From positions 893,037 through 957,036 of the forward strand of contig KB445798.1 of the NCBI GenBank assembly GCA_000320605.2: a stretch of DNA of 64,000 nucleotides. The letters are read 5' to 3'. Shown here in pieces: positions 1-12,762 of this stretch (its first letter is position 1; each line of letters opens with the position of its first letter). This DNA comes from Gelatoporia subvermispora B (Eukaryota > Basidiomycota > Agaricomycetes > Polyporales > Gelatoporiaceae). The notes below the pieces were generated by a model. The model had not been told where the DNA came from, ran no database searches, and saw nothing but the letters and a program-made list of their open reading frames with translations. The translations under genes were made by a program, and so were the position numbers.

Positions 1-20
1 GTACTCAAACATAGTCCCAG

Positions 21-3000
21 CCTGTGCTCATATCGCCGCGCAACAGTATCGAAGGAGTACTCCACTTGATACGGGAATCGGGCACGGACTTCGTGATCAC
101 CGATCGTACCCAACCAGATGTTCTTGCGGTGATACGCATTCAAATTCCATCCCTGGCTATAATTGACGCCACCAACCGTGAACACATTACCTCTGACGAA
201 GGCATTACCTGCAACCTGCACTCGCTGTCGGACGAGCAATTTACAAAGGAGTATGACAGCGTTGTGTATTACCTTCATACGTCCGGTTCTACTGGTACGA
301 GATACTGCTCCGCATTGATATTCGTCACTGACATACTCCAAGGGCACCCAAAACTTGTTCCTGAGACTCATAGGAACTGGAGAGATAAGGTGGACCGCCT
401 GTCGCCATACCCAGGTCTACCGCTTGTCCCAATGGCCCCCATGTTTCACGTGGGTCTCTATGCTTCTAGGGACCCTCGAATTTAGCTGAATTTCGTTCAG
501 ACTATGGGCCTGGGTTGTCTTATACGCTTCCCGTTCGGCGCAGGGAGCGTTCCCGTCATCGTCGAGACGAAACAGCCCTACACAGGCGATCTGTTATGCC
601 GTGTACTTGACTATTACCCTCGAGCAATCTGCGTTGTCACACCTACAATCCTGGACGAGATAGCGTCGGGAGACGCGAAGCATGTCCGCACTCTCGCCAC
701 GGCTCATCGAGTCATTTTCGCGGGAGCTGGGCTGTCACAGCAGGTTGGCGACAGATTGGCCGCAGCCAACGTGAGATTAGTGTCCGCCTTTGGATCGTAA
801 GTGATTGTCCTTCAGCTACGTAGCTGTCAACTCAGCCCGCGTCGATAGCACCGAGACCGGACAGCTCACATTGTCGGACACTGCTTCTGACGACCCTCGA
901 GATTGGTCATACGTTCGTTTCCTGGACCCGGAGCAGGTCCACTTCGTCCCTGCAGCCCAGTCCTTGTTTCAGTTGGTCGTCAAGGTGAGCAGGTCACTAG
1001 CCTGAGCCAAACCTCGATATCACAAATTTTTCAGCCTGGACGGTTCGTATCCCCGATCCATGTGAACTACTCAGACCCTGTTGGATTCTGCTCCGGGGAC
1101 ATCTGGAAGAGGCACCCCACGAAGCCTGGTGGGTGCACCAGACCGTTATGACTGTATGCCTATGACCAACCAAGGCGCAGGGCTGTGGAAGCACATGGGA
1201 AGAAGGGGCGCAGTGGTAAGTGAGGGTTTTCCTCATGTAGCACACTGCTAGGAAGTGAACATTTGAATCTCTAGACCGTACTAAGTAATGGAGAGAAGAC
1301 CGATAATTTGCAGCTTGGTGCGACACGGCACTCCGTCCCGACTCGCTCGACGCTGACGATTGGTTTGCAGAATCTTTACTCACAGAGAGCCCTCTCGTAA
1401 AGTATGCAATTGTTTTCGGCGAAGGACGTTTTCAAAACGGCGTCATCATTCAGCCATCAACGTCGTCATGGACCTACGACGCGTTCATGACATCTCTCCG
1501 GCCAATCATAGAACACGTCAACTCTGTGATCCCCAAGCACTCTCGTCTAGTGAAAGACCTCATACTCATTGCCCCTCCCTGGAAGCCCTTCATCCTCTCC
1601 GACAAGGCTACTGTTAGGCGCCATGAGACGCTGAACCAGTACGAGGCAGAGGTTGAGGACGCATATGCCAAGTTAGAGAGCGGAGCTGGAGGTGAACCTC
1701 TACCAGAATCAGATGACAATGAAGGAACGTTGGCGTACATCCACAAACTCGTGACACGTCTAGTCGGAAAAGACGTCTCCCATAATGCCGATCTGTTTGA
1801 TCATGGTAAATCACGTCTTTTCGGAGGTTGTCTCTTTCTGACTGGTGTTTTTGTAGGCATGGACTCCTTAATGGCAATCAACTGTCGTGCCGGCCTTCTC
1901 GCTTTGGCGAGGTCAAAAGGCCACGACATAGTCCCCAGAAACCTCGTCTACCAATATCCCACCATCCATCTGTTGTTCCATTTCATAACGAGCCAGGACA
2001 GTAACGGGGGTGATACGGGCCGCGCATACTTGGACCAGATACTATTCAAGCTCGAGAATGACTGGGACTTGCCTCCGAAGCGCGTGGCTAAGGTGACGAA
2101 TGGCGAGACTATTCACGCAGGGCAGCTCGTGGTATTGCTGACCGGGTCGACTGGAACGTTCGGCAGCCAGATCCTAAGTAGATTGCTCGAATCGCCCCAG
2201 ATAGCCTCTGTGTACTGTCTAAATCGAATCAACAAGACGACTTCCGCCGATGAGCGGCAACGGTGGAACATGAACGACCCGGCCCTACTGGAGAAACATC
2301 GTTCGCGGGTCTCATTCTGGGACCTCAACTTGGCAGAGGTGGATTTGGGACTCCGCGACGACGCTGCCGAGCTAGTGAGTTCCTGTTTGTGAATTAAGTA
2401 CGGCCCCTCATGTCATACTTCAGATCAGGACGCGCGTAACACATATTGTGCATTGCGCGTGGGAAGTCAACTTCAACCACACTGTACACCGCTTTGTCGA
2501 CATGCAGCTCAAAGGCGTACGAAATGTCGTTGATTTGGCGCTGTCTAGTTCCAGACCAACACCTCCACGAGTTGTATTCCTCTCCTCCGTGGCTGCAGTG
2601 GCCAATTATGGAGGGCCTGAGAGCGAAATTCCGGAGAAGATATTCCAAGACACGTCGCTGCCAATACACCAAGGCTACGCCGAAGCAAAGTTTCTTGCAG
2701 AACGACTATTGGTCACGGCGTCACAGCGTAGTGGGCTACCTGTCACGATTATCCGCGGAGGACAATTGTCCGGCAGCGCCCGGACAGGAGCTTGGAACGT
2801 CATGGAAGTGATCCCTATCTTCTTCCAGTCATGCCACTTGCTTGATCTCGTCCCGAATGTGCTTCCCGTGAGTTGCGTGTATACCGAGTTAAATTCGTAC
2901 TCATCCACATCTCAGGACGTGAGGTGGATGCCTACGGATATCGCAGCAATGGTGCTGCTCGACATCCTACTTAAAGATGCAGGACCTACGAATGAACCGA

Positions 3001-3314
3001 GCGTGTTCCACCTGGAATCGGCACACGTCTTGCGCGGACAGAATCTCCTCAAGTCTCTCATTGCTGCGTCACAGGGTAGGCTGAAGCAAACTACCACGAA
3101 GGACTGGCTGGAAGAAGTGAAGAACCACGCGGAGGAAGTCCCCGCGTCACGTCTACTCGACGTTTACGAAGGATGGTTGGCGCGCGCTGGCGGAGAATCG
3201 CACCGTCCGCTGTCCATTGAACGCACTCGCGGAATGTTACAGGCGGCGGAAGGGATTCCGATTAACGACGACTTGATCGCGATGTATTGGAAGCACGCTA
3301 TTGCGGCAATCTAA
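21..3314 (+). CDS. NRPS-like adenylation-thiolation-reductase enzyme, 5' end outside window
   Basis: Likely activates a carboxylic acid with ATP, loads it on a carrier domain and releases it reductively, as in alpha-aminoadipate reductase-like and NRPS-like A-T-R enzymes. The window opens inside an intron that ends at about 20. Adenylation motifs are visible: HTSGSTG joined over an intron to HPK (about 280-355), FGS joined to TETG (about 785-860), SGDIWKRHPTKPG (about 1096-1135) and LSNGEKTDN (about 1282-1310). The carrier motif is split by an intron at about 1805-1857 (FDHG then MDSLMAI) and keeps its phosphopantetheine serine. The reductase has LLTGSTGTFGSQIL (about 2135-2180) and a GYAEAK Tyr-x3-Lys catalytic pair (about 2674-2691). 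The stop is at 3312-3314. At least eight introns of about 50-110 nt; family assignment is firm, substrate unknown. Confidence 0.88.
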
Positions 3315-3888
3315 GGCCGGCGGAGCCGTAGCATAATTCCATGACGCTCACTATAGTGTGGTGTACGAGCATTGTACAATCTGGTACTCATGTGACCCGA
3401 GTCTTCTAGACAAGAGACAATGCGGGCTTCACATCAATTTTCCTGCCCCACATTACAATGCGACATATAGAACACAGGCAAGAATGTTGACAGGATTCTG
3501 CAATTCAGACTACCGAGAATTAGATGCGACCTACGGAATTGTGGAATCATAGTGTGGTGTTTTGCTCTCTTATGGAGTGCGTATGATGCGTGTTCAGCAT
3601 GCTGCCTTCTCTAGACTCGTCTTGTGCCGGGTAATAAACTCCCTCTCCATCCCTCCCATCTTAGTGGTTTAAAGTCCGACGTACGAGCGCTCATGCATGC
3701 CGAAGCTTCATTTGATCATTAGTCTTGGGTCTCTTCACGCCTTGTCACTACCCTTCCTGCATGCAGATAATCCATGGACATGAGTATTCAACATCAAAAC
3801 CAGACATTTTGGTGTCTGAAAACACAGCAATACAACATATACTACGCACAACTGACACAGTGCCATGAAGAACGATTGACACATATAT
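3315..3888. other. Convergent intergenic region
   Basis: Lies between the stop codons of the converging reductase (+) and esterase-like (-) genes, so it should hold both 3' UTRs. I see no gene or repeat in it. Confidence 0.5.
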
Positions 3889-6300
3889 CTACTCCGGATA
3901 CTGGATGTTCAACGTCATCAGAAGATCAATGCCTTCGGCCCTGAATGTATCATCCTCCACTGTGAAAGAAGAGTCGTTGTGGATATTGAGCTGGTGTGGC
4001 GCAGAGATGGACCATTGCGGCCAATCAATTCCAGTCCCGTTGTTTGGGTTTTGAGTGTTAGCGAAGCTGATCAGCCGATCCGTCAGGTCTCCGGGCCCCC
4101 AGATGTTGAACAGGTCCGTAAGGTCAAGCTTGAGAGAATGTCGTTGAACTATGATCCTAATGTCTGATAGAAGGGAAGTGGTTTACTTACAGCACCGATG
4201 AATGGGTACTTGAACTCCTTGCTTACTGGGAACAAATAAGCATGGTACTGTCAACGTAATGCGATCCTGGGTGATCATGCTACTCACGATACGACCAGGT
4301 ATCCTGATAACCTGCGGTGTGATTGAGAAAGAACCTCCGTTGGGAGTGATACTCAATGTCTCCAATAAGGGCGGAAATTCGCTTATACTGGGGAGTGATA
4401 GCATACAAGTCTCCCGTCCCGAACGGAGACCCCGCCGCTGGATCAGAAGGATAAAGAGTAAATATCTCCTCCACAGCATCCATTGGAATCCCAGGAAGAC
4501 CCTCTTGCATTAGCCAGGTCGCCACTTCCTCATCGGTTCTGAAATGACGTCAGACCATGAAGCATGAGGGGTGTAGATAACTAACTCAATGTCAGTTAGG
4601 TTCTGCGCGCCTAGGGTGCCTTCGTCCTCCGTACACTATTCGTCTGATGTTGATTATACATGTAGAATCCGATAATATAAGACACTTACCCCAATCACGA
4701 AGGGGATGCGAGCCACTTTTCCCTGTCTCAGTAGGGTCTCTGGCTGCTCCGCGATGAAATCGTAATCAAGCAGAACTTGCCACCGCTGACACCAGGCCGT
4801 CAAATGAGCTACAAGATGTCGAATTTATGAGTGTTTAAGAACGCACCAGAAATCGTTGCTCGTCAGGCAAAGCGGCCATAGCTTCCAATAGTTCCTCCAA
4901 CGGCAGCTGGCGTAAGCACTCAAGTGACTCAGAACTTCCTTTACACGACGTTTTGTTCACGAAGATGTCGTATGTCCCTTGGAGCTGGCTGTACGTGTTC
5001 AACGGGATTGGAATGCCGCTCTGCATCCATGCAGCACTGAAGAGACCTTCCGTATCGCCGCCGTTGTTGAGCATTTGCAAGCCTGCGGAAATACCGCCAG
5101 CATTTGCTCCCCATCTGCCAGATGCGAAGATCACTGTCAACTCAAGATTGGGATACGGTGCGCCAGAGACGTACAGAATTACTTTCGCAGGATTGCCGCC
5201 AAATTGATGAATGTACCGTTGGATCCAGCGAAGTGCCTGGCGTTCTGACCAAATTTGATGTCACTAATCTTGCACCCAGAGTTATCTCGAAAATGACTCA
5301 CGGTCACGGAGGCCCAAATTTGTAATCCCCGCATCCTTGGCCTCTTGACCAGGGAGAAACCCGAACACTGCTCTAGCGTTTGAGTTGTGAATGGAGGTTG
5401 AGGGCTGGAGTTAGTTACCATTTAACCTATGTACACAAGGATAGATCGCTCAGTGACACATCTTCCTCCACGAGATGGTGCGCACCTGTGATTTATACTA
5501 ACTATTATGACAGGCTCGCGGTTCTGAAGAGAGCGTTCAACAATGACCGCTCCGTTGACACTGACAACGGAAACTCAGTGAACGTCAGCGAGCTGCGGTG
5601 ACGATACTGCTCACGTAGATGAACCGCCATCTAGGAAGCCGCCTAAATTCGCATCTCGACATGTGAACATCAGCCAAGGTGTGACTGCAGACATACATAC
5701 CAAACGGCATCCACTATACAAGTACATGTCAATTAGAATATGCGTACTTGGGGTTCACGTGGGAAACCTTACCATGAGTACCGGCAAATTCTTCCCTGGT
5801 TTTGTACCTGCGGGTATATACACGTCCAAGTTGAGACCTATGAAGTTGATCGTTAGGTCAAGACCTAACATGTATATATATGTAAACACTCGCAATCCTC
5901 GGACTGAGCCACCTGTAACGAGGGAAATACTGCATTGTATGTTTCTTCGAAAGGTATCATGTACGATATATTGGTTGCTACCACAAGCCCCGCGCCTTCT
6001 TGTGGGCAGATGTTCCCGAACTGCGAAGCATTGTATGTCCCGCTATACGGTGCAATTTCTTCGGGTTGACGGAAGCGCAGGTTTCCAACACTGGTATAGA
6101 TACCATCAGGACTTCGCTGACCAGGATTGATATTACGACACTTACGGTGGCTCCGCATATGATATTCCGAGGAACGCGTCTGTATTGTGAATGCGCTTCC
6201 CAATAAATACACCTTCATCCAAAAGGATAGAAGGAGAGCCCGTAGAGGGTACCGTAAGTGCCGTAGAGAGAGAGATTAGGGAGAGTCCGGTAATAAGCAT
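3889..6300 (-). CDS. Secreted type-B carboxylesterase/lipase-like protein lacking the catalytic serine
   Basis: Alpha/beta-hydrolase fold protein of the fungal carboxylesterase type B family. The start at 6300 gives a hydrophobic signal peptide (MLITGLSLISLSTALT). Family blocks follow in order: FLGISYAEPP, VGNLRFRQPEEI with an acidic C-rich stretch ending SEDCECLHIYT (about 5870-6110), WIQRYIHQFGGNPAKVIL (about 5175-5230), then QMLNNGGDTEGLFSAAWMQSG and PFGTGDLYAITPQYKRI, and a C-terminus with FNIWGPGDLTDRLISFANTQ. At the nucleophile elbow the normal GESAG is read as WGANAGG: removing a 60-nt intron (5115-5174, perfect GTACGT donor) puts Asn (codon 5102-5104) where Ser should be and Ala where Glu should be. 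The gene is otherwise open with consistent introns, so it may be a non-hydrolytic paralog or a gene in early decay. It converges on the NRPS-like gene. Confidence 0.75.
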
Positions 6301-9247
6301 GGCGAAGATGTTAGACATTGTTGAGAGTGGAGAAAGTCAAATGACTTGGCCTACGGTCAGTCAACGAACCTACCGAGAGCTTTATAGATGTACACGAAAT
6401 CGCGGCGCTATGGTCCCCCTCGTTTTAGGATAAATGGCGTACGAGCAAGAAAGACGACATATGGAGCGACTGTATAATGGCAGATCCCAGCAAACTGTCC
6501 ACAGCCCCGACGGAGAGGCACAAGTCAAGTATCTAACCTGATTTGAATGCGTCAAACCACACACTGTCTAAGTTCAAGCGCAGGATCGCTCACGGAGGTA
6601 TTATATCCGTACCTCCTGCAATGCCGGAGGAAAGCAGGTGATTCGCAAAGACGACCGGGTGTCCGAGTCCGGGTCCGAGCACGCCTCTAATCCCGTACGT
6701 GCCTGTACCTGGGACTTACGGGACTGTTTTTTTTTACCGGTCGTAGGTCCCAGGGAGCATCGACGGGCAAAAATCAAGGACGTAATATTGTGGACCTCAA
6801 AGCTTGGAACGCAACGAGAGGCAAATTGGTGGGCGCAATGAAGCTTGAAGCGCAGCATGACGTAAAGACAATTCATATTGCCCGAGAGGGTCTAGAGAGA
6901 CATAGATCAAGTAGTTCTATATGTGATATGATATAGGGATAGTCTTTCCTGCCTGAGATTGTCGACTGATCACGACGTCGTTCAGATAAGATATGTCCAC
7001 TAATTTGGCAATGGGTCTCATGAATCATCGGACCCCATATCCCGCAAAGTAGTAGTTGAAATGGTGGCTCGAGGCACTGGGCTCATTCTCAACAGGACTT
7101 CGTATATTTCTAATTCGCTCTTCGCAAATATACCGGCTGCTGCTCATGCGTTGCTGTGTGTGTTGTTAAATATAGTAGCGACCGGTCGCGCCTGAGCGGG
7201 GGCGCTCCGTTGCGGATGGGATAGATATCGAATCCCTCTCCCTTGATATGGGAACGCTCCTGTAGATCTGAGACCGACAGAGACAATGATATGAGTGTCG
7301 AAACCACTGACTAAAGCCAATCTTTTCATAAGCTCTAGCGCGCGACTCACTGAGTTTTTAGAGCCGCCGATGTGGCGCGAGGTCAATCAGGCACTGCAAC
7401 GAGAGTGAAAGTTATGCATCTAATATCTTTGATTCTACAGTTGCTCTACTGCAGCATTTAGAGACTGACAACACACATGCATTACAACCTTCTGCCAAGG
7501 AACAGGCTGCAAAATGGACGATATCGTGCGGTCGCGGTATTTTGTGACTAAGGCGCGTGTATGGTCCTCCGGTGCCGCTCATATATAACTATGTTGAGCT
7601 ATTATTATCTTTGCGAAGCTGCAGAAGCCCAAAAGATAGCAATGCAGTACATGGCGCTCAGAATGCACATGGTCTTCCGCTAAGTCCATTCTGATAATCT
7701 CTCATCTATTCTCATCTATGCTGCAACCATCCATCGTCGGAAATTTGTTATGACTATAGGGGTAATATTGCGATTTCGTCATAGTGTGTTCCCAAAAGTT
7801 GTGTGAATAGACACTGAGAAGAGTTTCTCGGCCGTAAGCTGCGTGATAGCGCCGCACTCAGCCCTGAACTCCGTTATAGCGAAACATCTCCGTACCGGGT
7901 GCAGGAGAAATACGCTCGCTATCGAACGTTTCACGTTGCCCATTGTCACCGAGCTCCGTCTGACCGGTGCCGGTGACCGGTCAAACCAGTGAAGGACCAA
8001 ACTTGAAACCCGTGGGAACTTTATTCATGACTAAGCAGATCGGCGCTTGCAATCGCCTGTTCACGCAATTGTCATCAACGCGCAACGCCCTTAGAATTTG
8101 CCCTCATCGGTCTTCTTGCCCTCGACGGTCTCAGACGGTCTCAGACGATCTGCTCTCGCACACAGATTCTCAGTTCTGCGATCCACACGCATCTAAGACT
8201 TTCTGAGGACACAAGTCTCGTGATCTGGGTCGGTCAACTTCTATCCGCCGCATCCATCTCCGTGAAGTAGTATCCTTTGCACCTAGCAACTATTCTCGCC
8301 CGCCGAAGTGGTGTTGCTAGGAGTACTGCAGTGGGGCCGTATTCCTGAGGCTTCGAGATACGGTCATTTTGGGGACGTTGGGAGGAGGCCTCGGTGTTTT
8401 TTACCAGTGAGTCTGGTGCTGGAGTTGGCGTCGTACGTAGCTATTCCAGGTGCAAGGTATTGCAATCACTATGTCTAGCCGTGAGTTGTGTGATGATGAC
8501 GCGTCTGTTTTCAGACTGACACAAGCTTTCGCTCCGACAACTCTCGCTGCATTCACTAGCGTTGAGACCTATCGACACGTCTGTGTAACCCGCCTTCCGC
8601 GCGAGTCCCTGACAGACCCGGGTCGCAGGCCGCAGTGCCTAGTCACAGAATGATCTGGCTCACGCGGTACACGCGTGATGGGGCTCTCGCGGAGGATATG
8701 CATGGAAGCCGCCTTCGTCAAGGTCTATCTGATGATCAGCTCAATCTCCACCGAGGCGTGCATTTAATGTATCAGAGCTATTCATATAGACGCTTTCTCA
8801 TGAGCGCGTGGATTCACCCGATTCTCGACTTCGTCCCCTGAGCCGGCCGAGGCGCGGCTGATATGACGTCTGCGTCTGCGTCTGCGGGGGGACTCATGGC
8901 ACCGCTTCCTCCATTTCGTGAAAGGCCAAGTCCCTGCCTGTATGGGTTGTCGTGTATTATCTCAGGTTCCGTTGAGGACGGATGTCGCCTGGGCATGACC
9001 TGATAGCCATGTTCACCGACCGATGGGCGAGGATCAACCAGGAGATTGCTAAACATGCCGATCACTGAAAGAAGTTGAAGTGCGTGATTTGGGTTCGTCA
9101 TAGATGGGTCTCGCCATTTCCTACGATCGTGACCCCCCTGATGCATCCTTCTTTAACTGTCTCTGTCTCTAACCCAACTCTCATCCACACTAGTAGTTGG
9201 TGTTTTGTGGTCGCTGCTTCCACCAGCTAAGGACCACACCGGCAACC
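6301..9247. other. Long intergenic region without a supported gene
   Basis: About 2.9 kb between the divergently transcribed esterase-like and GMC genes. Open frames here are short, lack splice context and match nothing I recognise. It contains a 9-nt T tract at about 6727-6735, a short inverted repeat at about 6595-6618 (GGAGGTA/TACCTCC arms) and the 10-bp tandem repeat listed separately. It should include both promoters. Confidence 0.4.
8125..8152. repeat. Short tandem repeat, 10-bp unit ACGGTCTCAG
   Basis: Two exact units followed by a partial one (ACGATCTG). The 13-mer AGACGGTCTCAGA here recurs at 46503-46515, and TCAGACGATCT recurs at 46424-46434 and 59286-59296, so these may be fragments of one dispersed repeat family. 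Confidence 0.6.
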
Positions 9248-12200
9248 ATGACGGCCAACATTACAGATGTCTCGGGGAGGGAGTTCGATTACATAATCGT
9301 TGGTACGTACTCACTGCAGACGTGCAACATGAATCCTTCAGCACAGATGGTTGATTGACGACCTATCACAGGTGGCGGGGTAAGCACATGGTTTTATGTG
9401 CTCAGAATAGAGACTAATGTGCTCTCTGCATAGACCTGCGGTCTCGTTTTGGCTGCACGCCTTTCCGAAAACAACTCCGTTAGGGTGCTCGTCCTGGAGG
9501 CCGGGGAGGCTAATCTGGACGATCCTGTCATCCGTGAGTTTCATCTATTGGCCCGCTGGACCTCATGTGTGACTAGTATCCAGTGTTACCTGGACAGCGT
9601 GCCAAACAGCTCAACAATCCAAAATATGACTGGGCGTTTAAGACCGTAGGTCATGCCATCTGACGGCATCATACTTTCGTCACAAGTAGCGTGCAGGTTA
9701 ACCAAGCCCATTCTAACAACCGTGCCTATCCATGGCCACGGTACGTGGGCCGTGGCTGCGATCCTTAGTAGGAGGGTTTCATCGATCTTTCTTTCAGTGG
9801 AAAATGCTTGGGCGGCAGCTCTGCCATAAATTTCCTGCTTTGGAACAAGCCTGCTCGAGAGTATCTCGATGGTCTGTAGCGCCAGCACTAAATCCGGCCA
9901 CTGTCAGCTGATCGTCATCACAGCGCTTACGGAGCTTGGTAACCCGGGTTGGAACTGGGAGTCTTTCGACAAGTACTCGAAGAAGGCAGAGAAGTTTGTA
10001 CACTTCCACTGCAACATATGAGGGAAGTTGAAGTTGTCATGGAATAGGTTCATCAAACCCGATCATGACCTGGATGTCCTGACTTATGACTCGGCCCATC
10101 GCGGCGAGAACGGTGCGTGTACTACCTGCCGGGCTGAACTTGTCTAATGTTTGGAAGCAGGTCCTCTCGTGACTTCCTTCCCCTTCCTTATCTCAAACAT
10201 TGAGAGGCCTGCTACCGAGGTTTGTCACACCTGAACGTAGCCTATACCGTTCTCTGACAGATCAATAGGCGCTAAAGAAACTTGGTGTGGAGAAAATCAT
10301 CGATTCCGTAGGTTACATTCCTGTCGGACTTCGCAGTGTATGCTGATGTTACCGCTCCTATCTTACAGTCTTCCGGACACGCAAGTTAATGGTTTCGTAC
10401 CATTGCGCATATACTCACCTTGACATGTCTCATAGACGAATGGCTTATCCCCGATCTCGGGTACTCTGGATCCCACAACTCATTACCGTACATACGCTGC
10501 AAACGTGAGCTCGAGCTGGAATACATGTGCCTACATCCTGCTCACGAGAAACAGATGTACTATCAACCGATTGCCTCGAGGTCCAACCTTACTGTCCTGG
10601 TCTCTGCCCAAGTCGCTCGTATTGTATCTCAGAAGAACGCTGACGGTACCATTACGGCCACGGGCGTGAGCTTCTTCCACGATGGGGAGACTCACGAAGC
10701 GAAGGCCGCGAAAGAGGTCATCTTGAGTGCTGGGTATGTCCATTGTTGGTCAAATACTACAGAACTGACCATCAATCTTGCTACGCCAGAGCCATCATGT
10801 CCCCGCAGGTATGTAACATCACAGGCACTTGATGTTGGTGTTCAATTCTGACAATTGATATGTAGATATTGGAACTTTCTGGGATCGGTGACAGGGCCAT
10901 TTTGGAGAAGGCTGGCGTCGAAGTCAAGGTCGAGCTTCCTGCTGTTGGAACCAATGTGCAAGAACATCTGTTTTCCGGCATAACGTATGGTGAGTGCGGG
11001 ATGGCTATATCTCGTCGAGTCTGTACTCAAAGGGTCACCATCCAGAGGTCACAGCGCCGTCAGTCGATGGCCGAGACATCGTCACCTTTGATCCTCTGAT
11101 GTACCCGAGCGAGGCTACAAAGCATCTCGAGCTGCAGTAAGCACATCATGACCCCGTTACAAGCGTCCTCGTGAAGCTAATACCACGTAACTTGAAGTGC
11201 CTCTGGACAGGGTGTCATGAACCTACTTAGCGTTGGCATGATCTTCGTTCCGCTCGACACCATCTGCGTAGACGCCGAGAAGATCCGACAGACATTGACA
11301 AACACTATCCAGGCGGGGCTCGCGAACAACTCGTACCCCAGTGGGCTGCGCAAGCAGTACGAGCTCCAGCTCAGGCACCTGAAGGAGAAGGTGCCTAGCC
11401 TTGAGATTGTCATTGGTCCGGGGCCGATTTCTCGACCAAGTATGTTAATGGGTACTATGTACCAACTGAAGTTCTGACATGCCATCGTGTTAGCTGTACT
11501 GGACCCCAACAGGAAGCACTTGTCGCTTGTCTTTGCACTCAACGCCCCCTTCTCGCGTGGCACGATCGTAAGCTTGATGTTGACTCGGACGAACTTCCGC
11601 TCACACTAGTATACAGCACATCAACTCGAATGACCCCCTGGTGCACCCTACCATCGATCCCCGTGTCTTCGAGGAAGCATACGGTACGTCACAGCCTCAA
11701 CGATGGAATCTTAATCTTAAAATGCATTCGTCTCAGACCTGAACTCCTTGGTGGAGATTGTCAAATTCAACAGGCGCCTCGCGAAGACCGAGCCTTTGAA
11801 GAGTATTCTTGCTGGTGCGATCGCCTTCGATTTTTGGGCGCTAATAAGGCACCTGACATTGGTATAGATGAAGAGATGTACCCTGGCCCCGAAGTAGAAA
11901 CCGATGAGCAGATCGCAGGTATGATGACAATATCAGGTGATGGGGCTTCACTCACACTTCACACTCGCTTCAGAATGGCTCCGGAACTCTATCGGCACGA
12001 CGTTCCGTAGGTAGAGAAAAGCAGATGCACTCACACGTACCTAACGCCGCTCTCAACAGACACCGTTGGATCATGCTCGATGCTCCCACCCGAAGATGGA
12101 GGCGTGGTTGATCCTAAGCTGAAGGTATGACTTACATACACAACGGCGCTTCATCGGCGACTGACATTAAATGCAAGGTATATAACACTACGAACATCCG

Positions 12201-12417
12201 TGTGGCTGACTTGTCGATCATTCCGCTTCAAGTTGGAAGTCACACCCAAGGTAGCATTGCTTCTGAAGCATCGCTTACAGTATATTAATGCATCCATATT
12301 GCAGCCCTTGCATATGCCGTTGGGGAACAAGGTATGTGTCAGCACGATTTCGGCTGAACAGGATCTGAGCAGTACCACATAGCTGCGGATATCATCAAAG
12401 GCTCTGTCACGTCATAA
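9248..12417 (+). CDS. GMC oxidoreductase (aryl-alcohol oxidase/choline dehydrogenase-like)
   Basis: FAD-dependent alcohol oxidase or dehydrogenase of the glucose-methanol-choline family. The ATG at 9248 starts MTANITDVSGREFDYIIV, running into a GxGxxG FAD-binding loop (VGGGTCGLVLAARLSE) and the ADP-ribose-binding VLVLEAG. That loop is assembled from three exons, the middle one only 8 nt (9372-9379). Mid-protein blocks include VEVKVELPAVGTNVQEH, where the family has VG.NLQDH. The C-terminal active-site segment FHTVGSCSMLPPEDGGVVD is created by splicing at about 12008-12060 and keeps the first catalytic His. LSIIPLQVGSHTQ keeps the second. The last exon ends in EQYHIAADIIKGSVTS. The final intron (12332-12361) would be only 30 nt. 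There are about 14 exons. Substrate cannot be read from sequence; wood-decay fungi use such enzymes to make peroxide. Confidence 0.85.
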
Positions 12418-12435
12418 TCAGAGTATCCTCCGGGG

Positions 12436-12762
12436 TCAAAGAAGTGCACATTTCCTGTAAAGCTCATGCTCGATGTAGGATAATGTTGACGACTGAGAGA
12501 CGATGTAACGGTTTCCACCGATTAGGCTGAGTGGATTCACGTACTTTAGGCTCCAATCTATGAGGTTTCGGGGGTTTGTCGAATTACCGCCAGAGGTGAA
12601 TGCGAGATACCACTGATGCGGTGTGTCATGTTTGTTGTTTGAAGGAAATGTTCGATCGATCTCTTCAGGTGATAGATATTGCGCTCCCCCAAACTTGTAA
12701 GTATCTAGTTGTCTCACTTTGGGAACTTCACTGAAGTGTTGGTGGCGCTCTCCAGGGTTCAA
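12436..12762 (-). other. Unassigned open frame, possible exon
   Basis: A 108-codon open frame opening with a TTG codon, starting just beyond the GMC gene stop on the opposite strand. The translation is protein-like (for example LDTYKFGGAQYLSPEEIDRT and SLKYVNPLSLIGGNRYIVSQ) but matches no family I recognise and has no supported start. It may be an exon of a decayed gene or a chance frame. Confidence 0.25.

Noticed and set aside
5663..6130. 155-codon plus-strand open frame
   Set aside because: It runs antisense to the well-supported first exons of the esterase-like gene and has no family features.
8814..9146. 110-codon minus-strand frame next to the GMC promoter
   Set aside because: Protein-like composition but no recognisable domain, start or splice partners; not enough support to call a gene.
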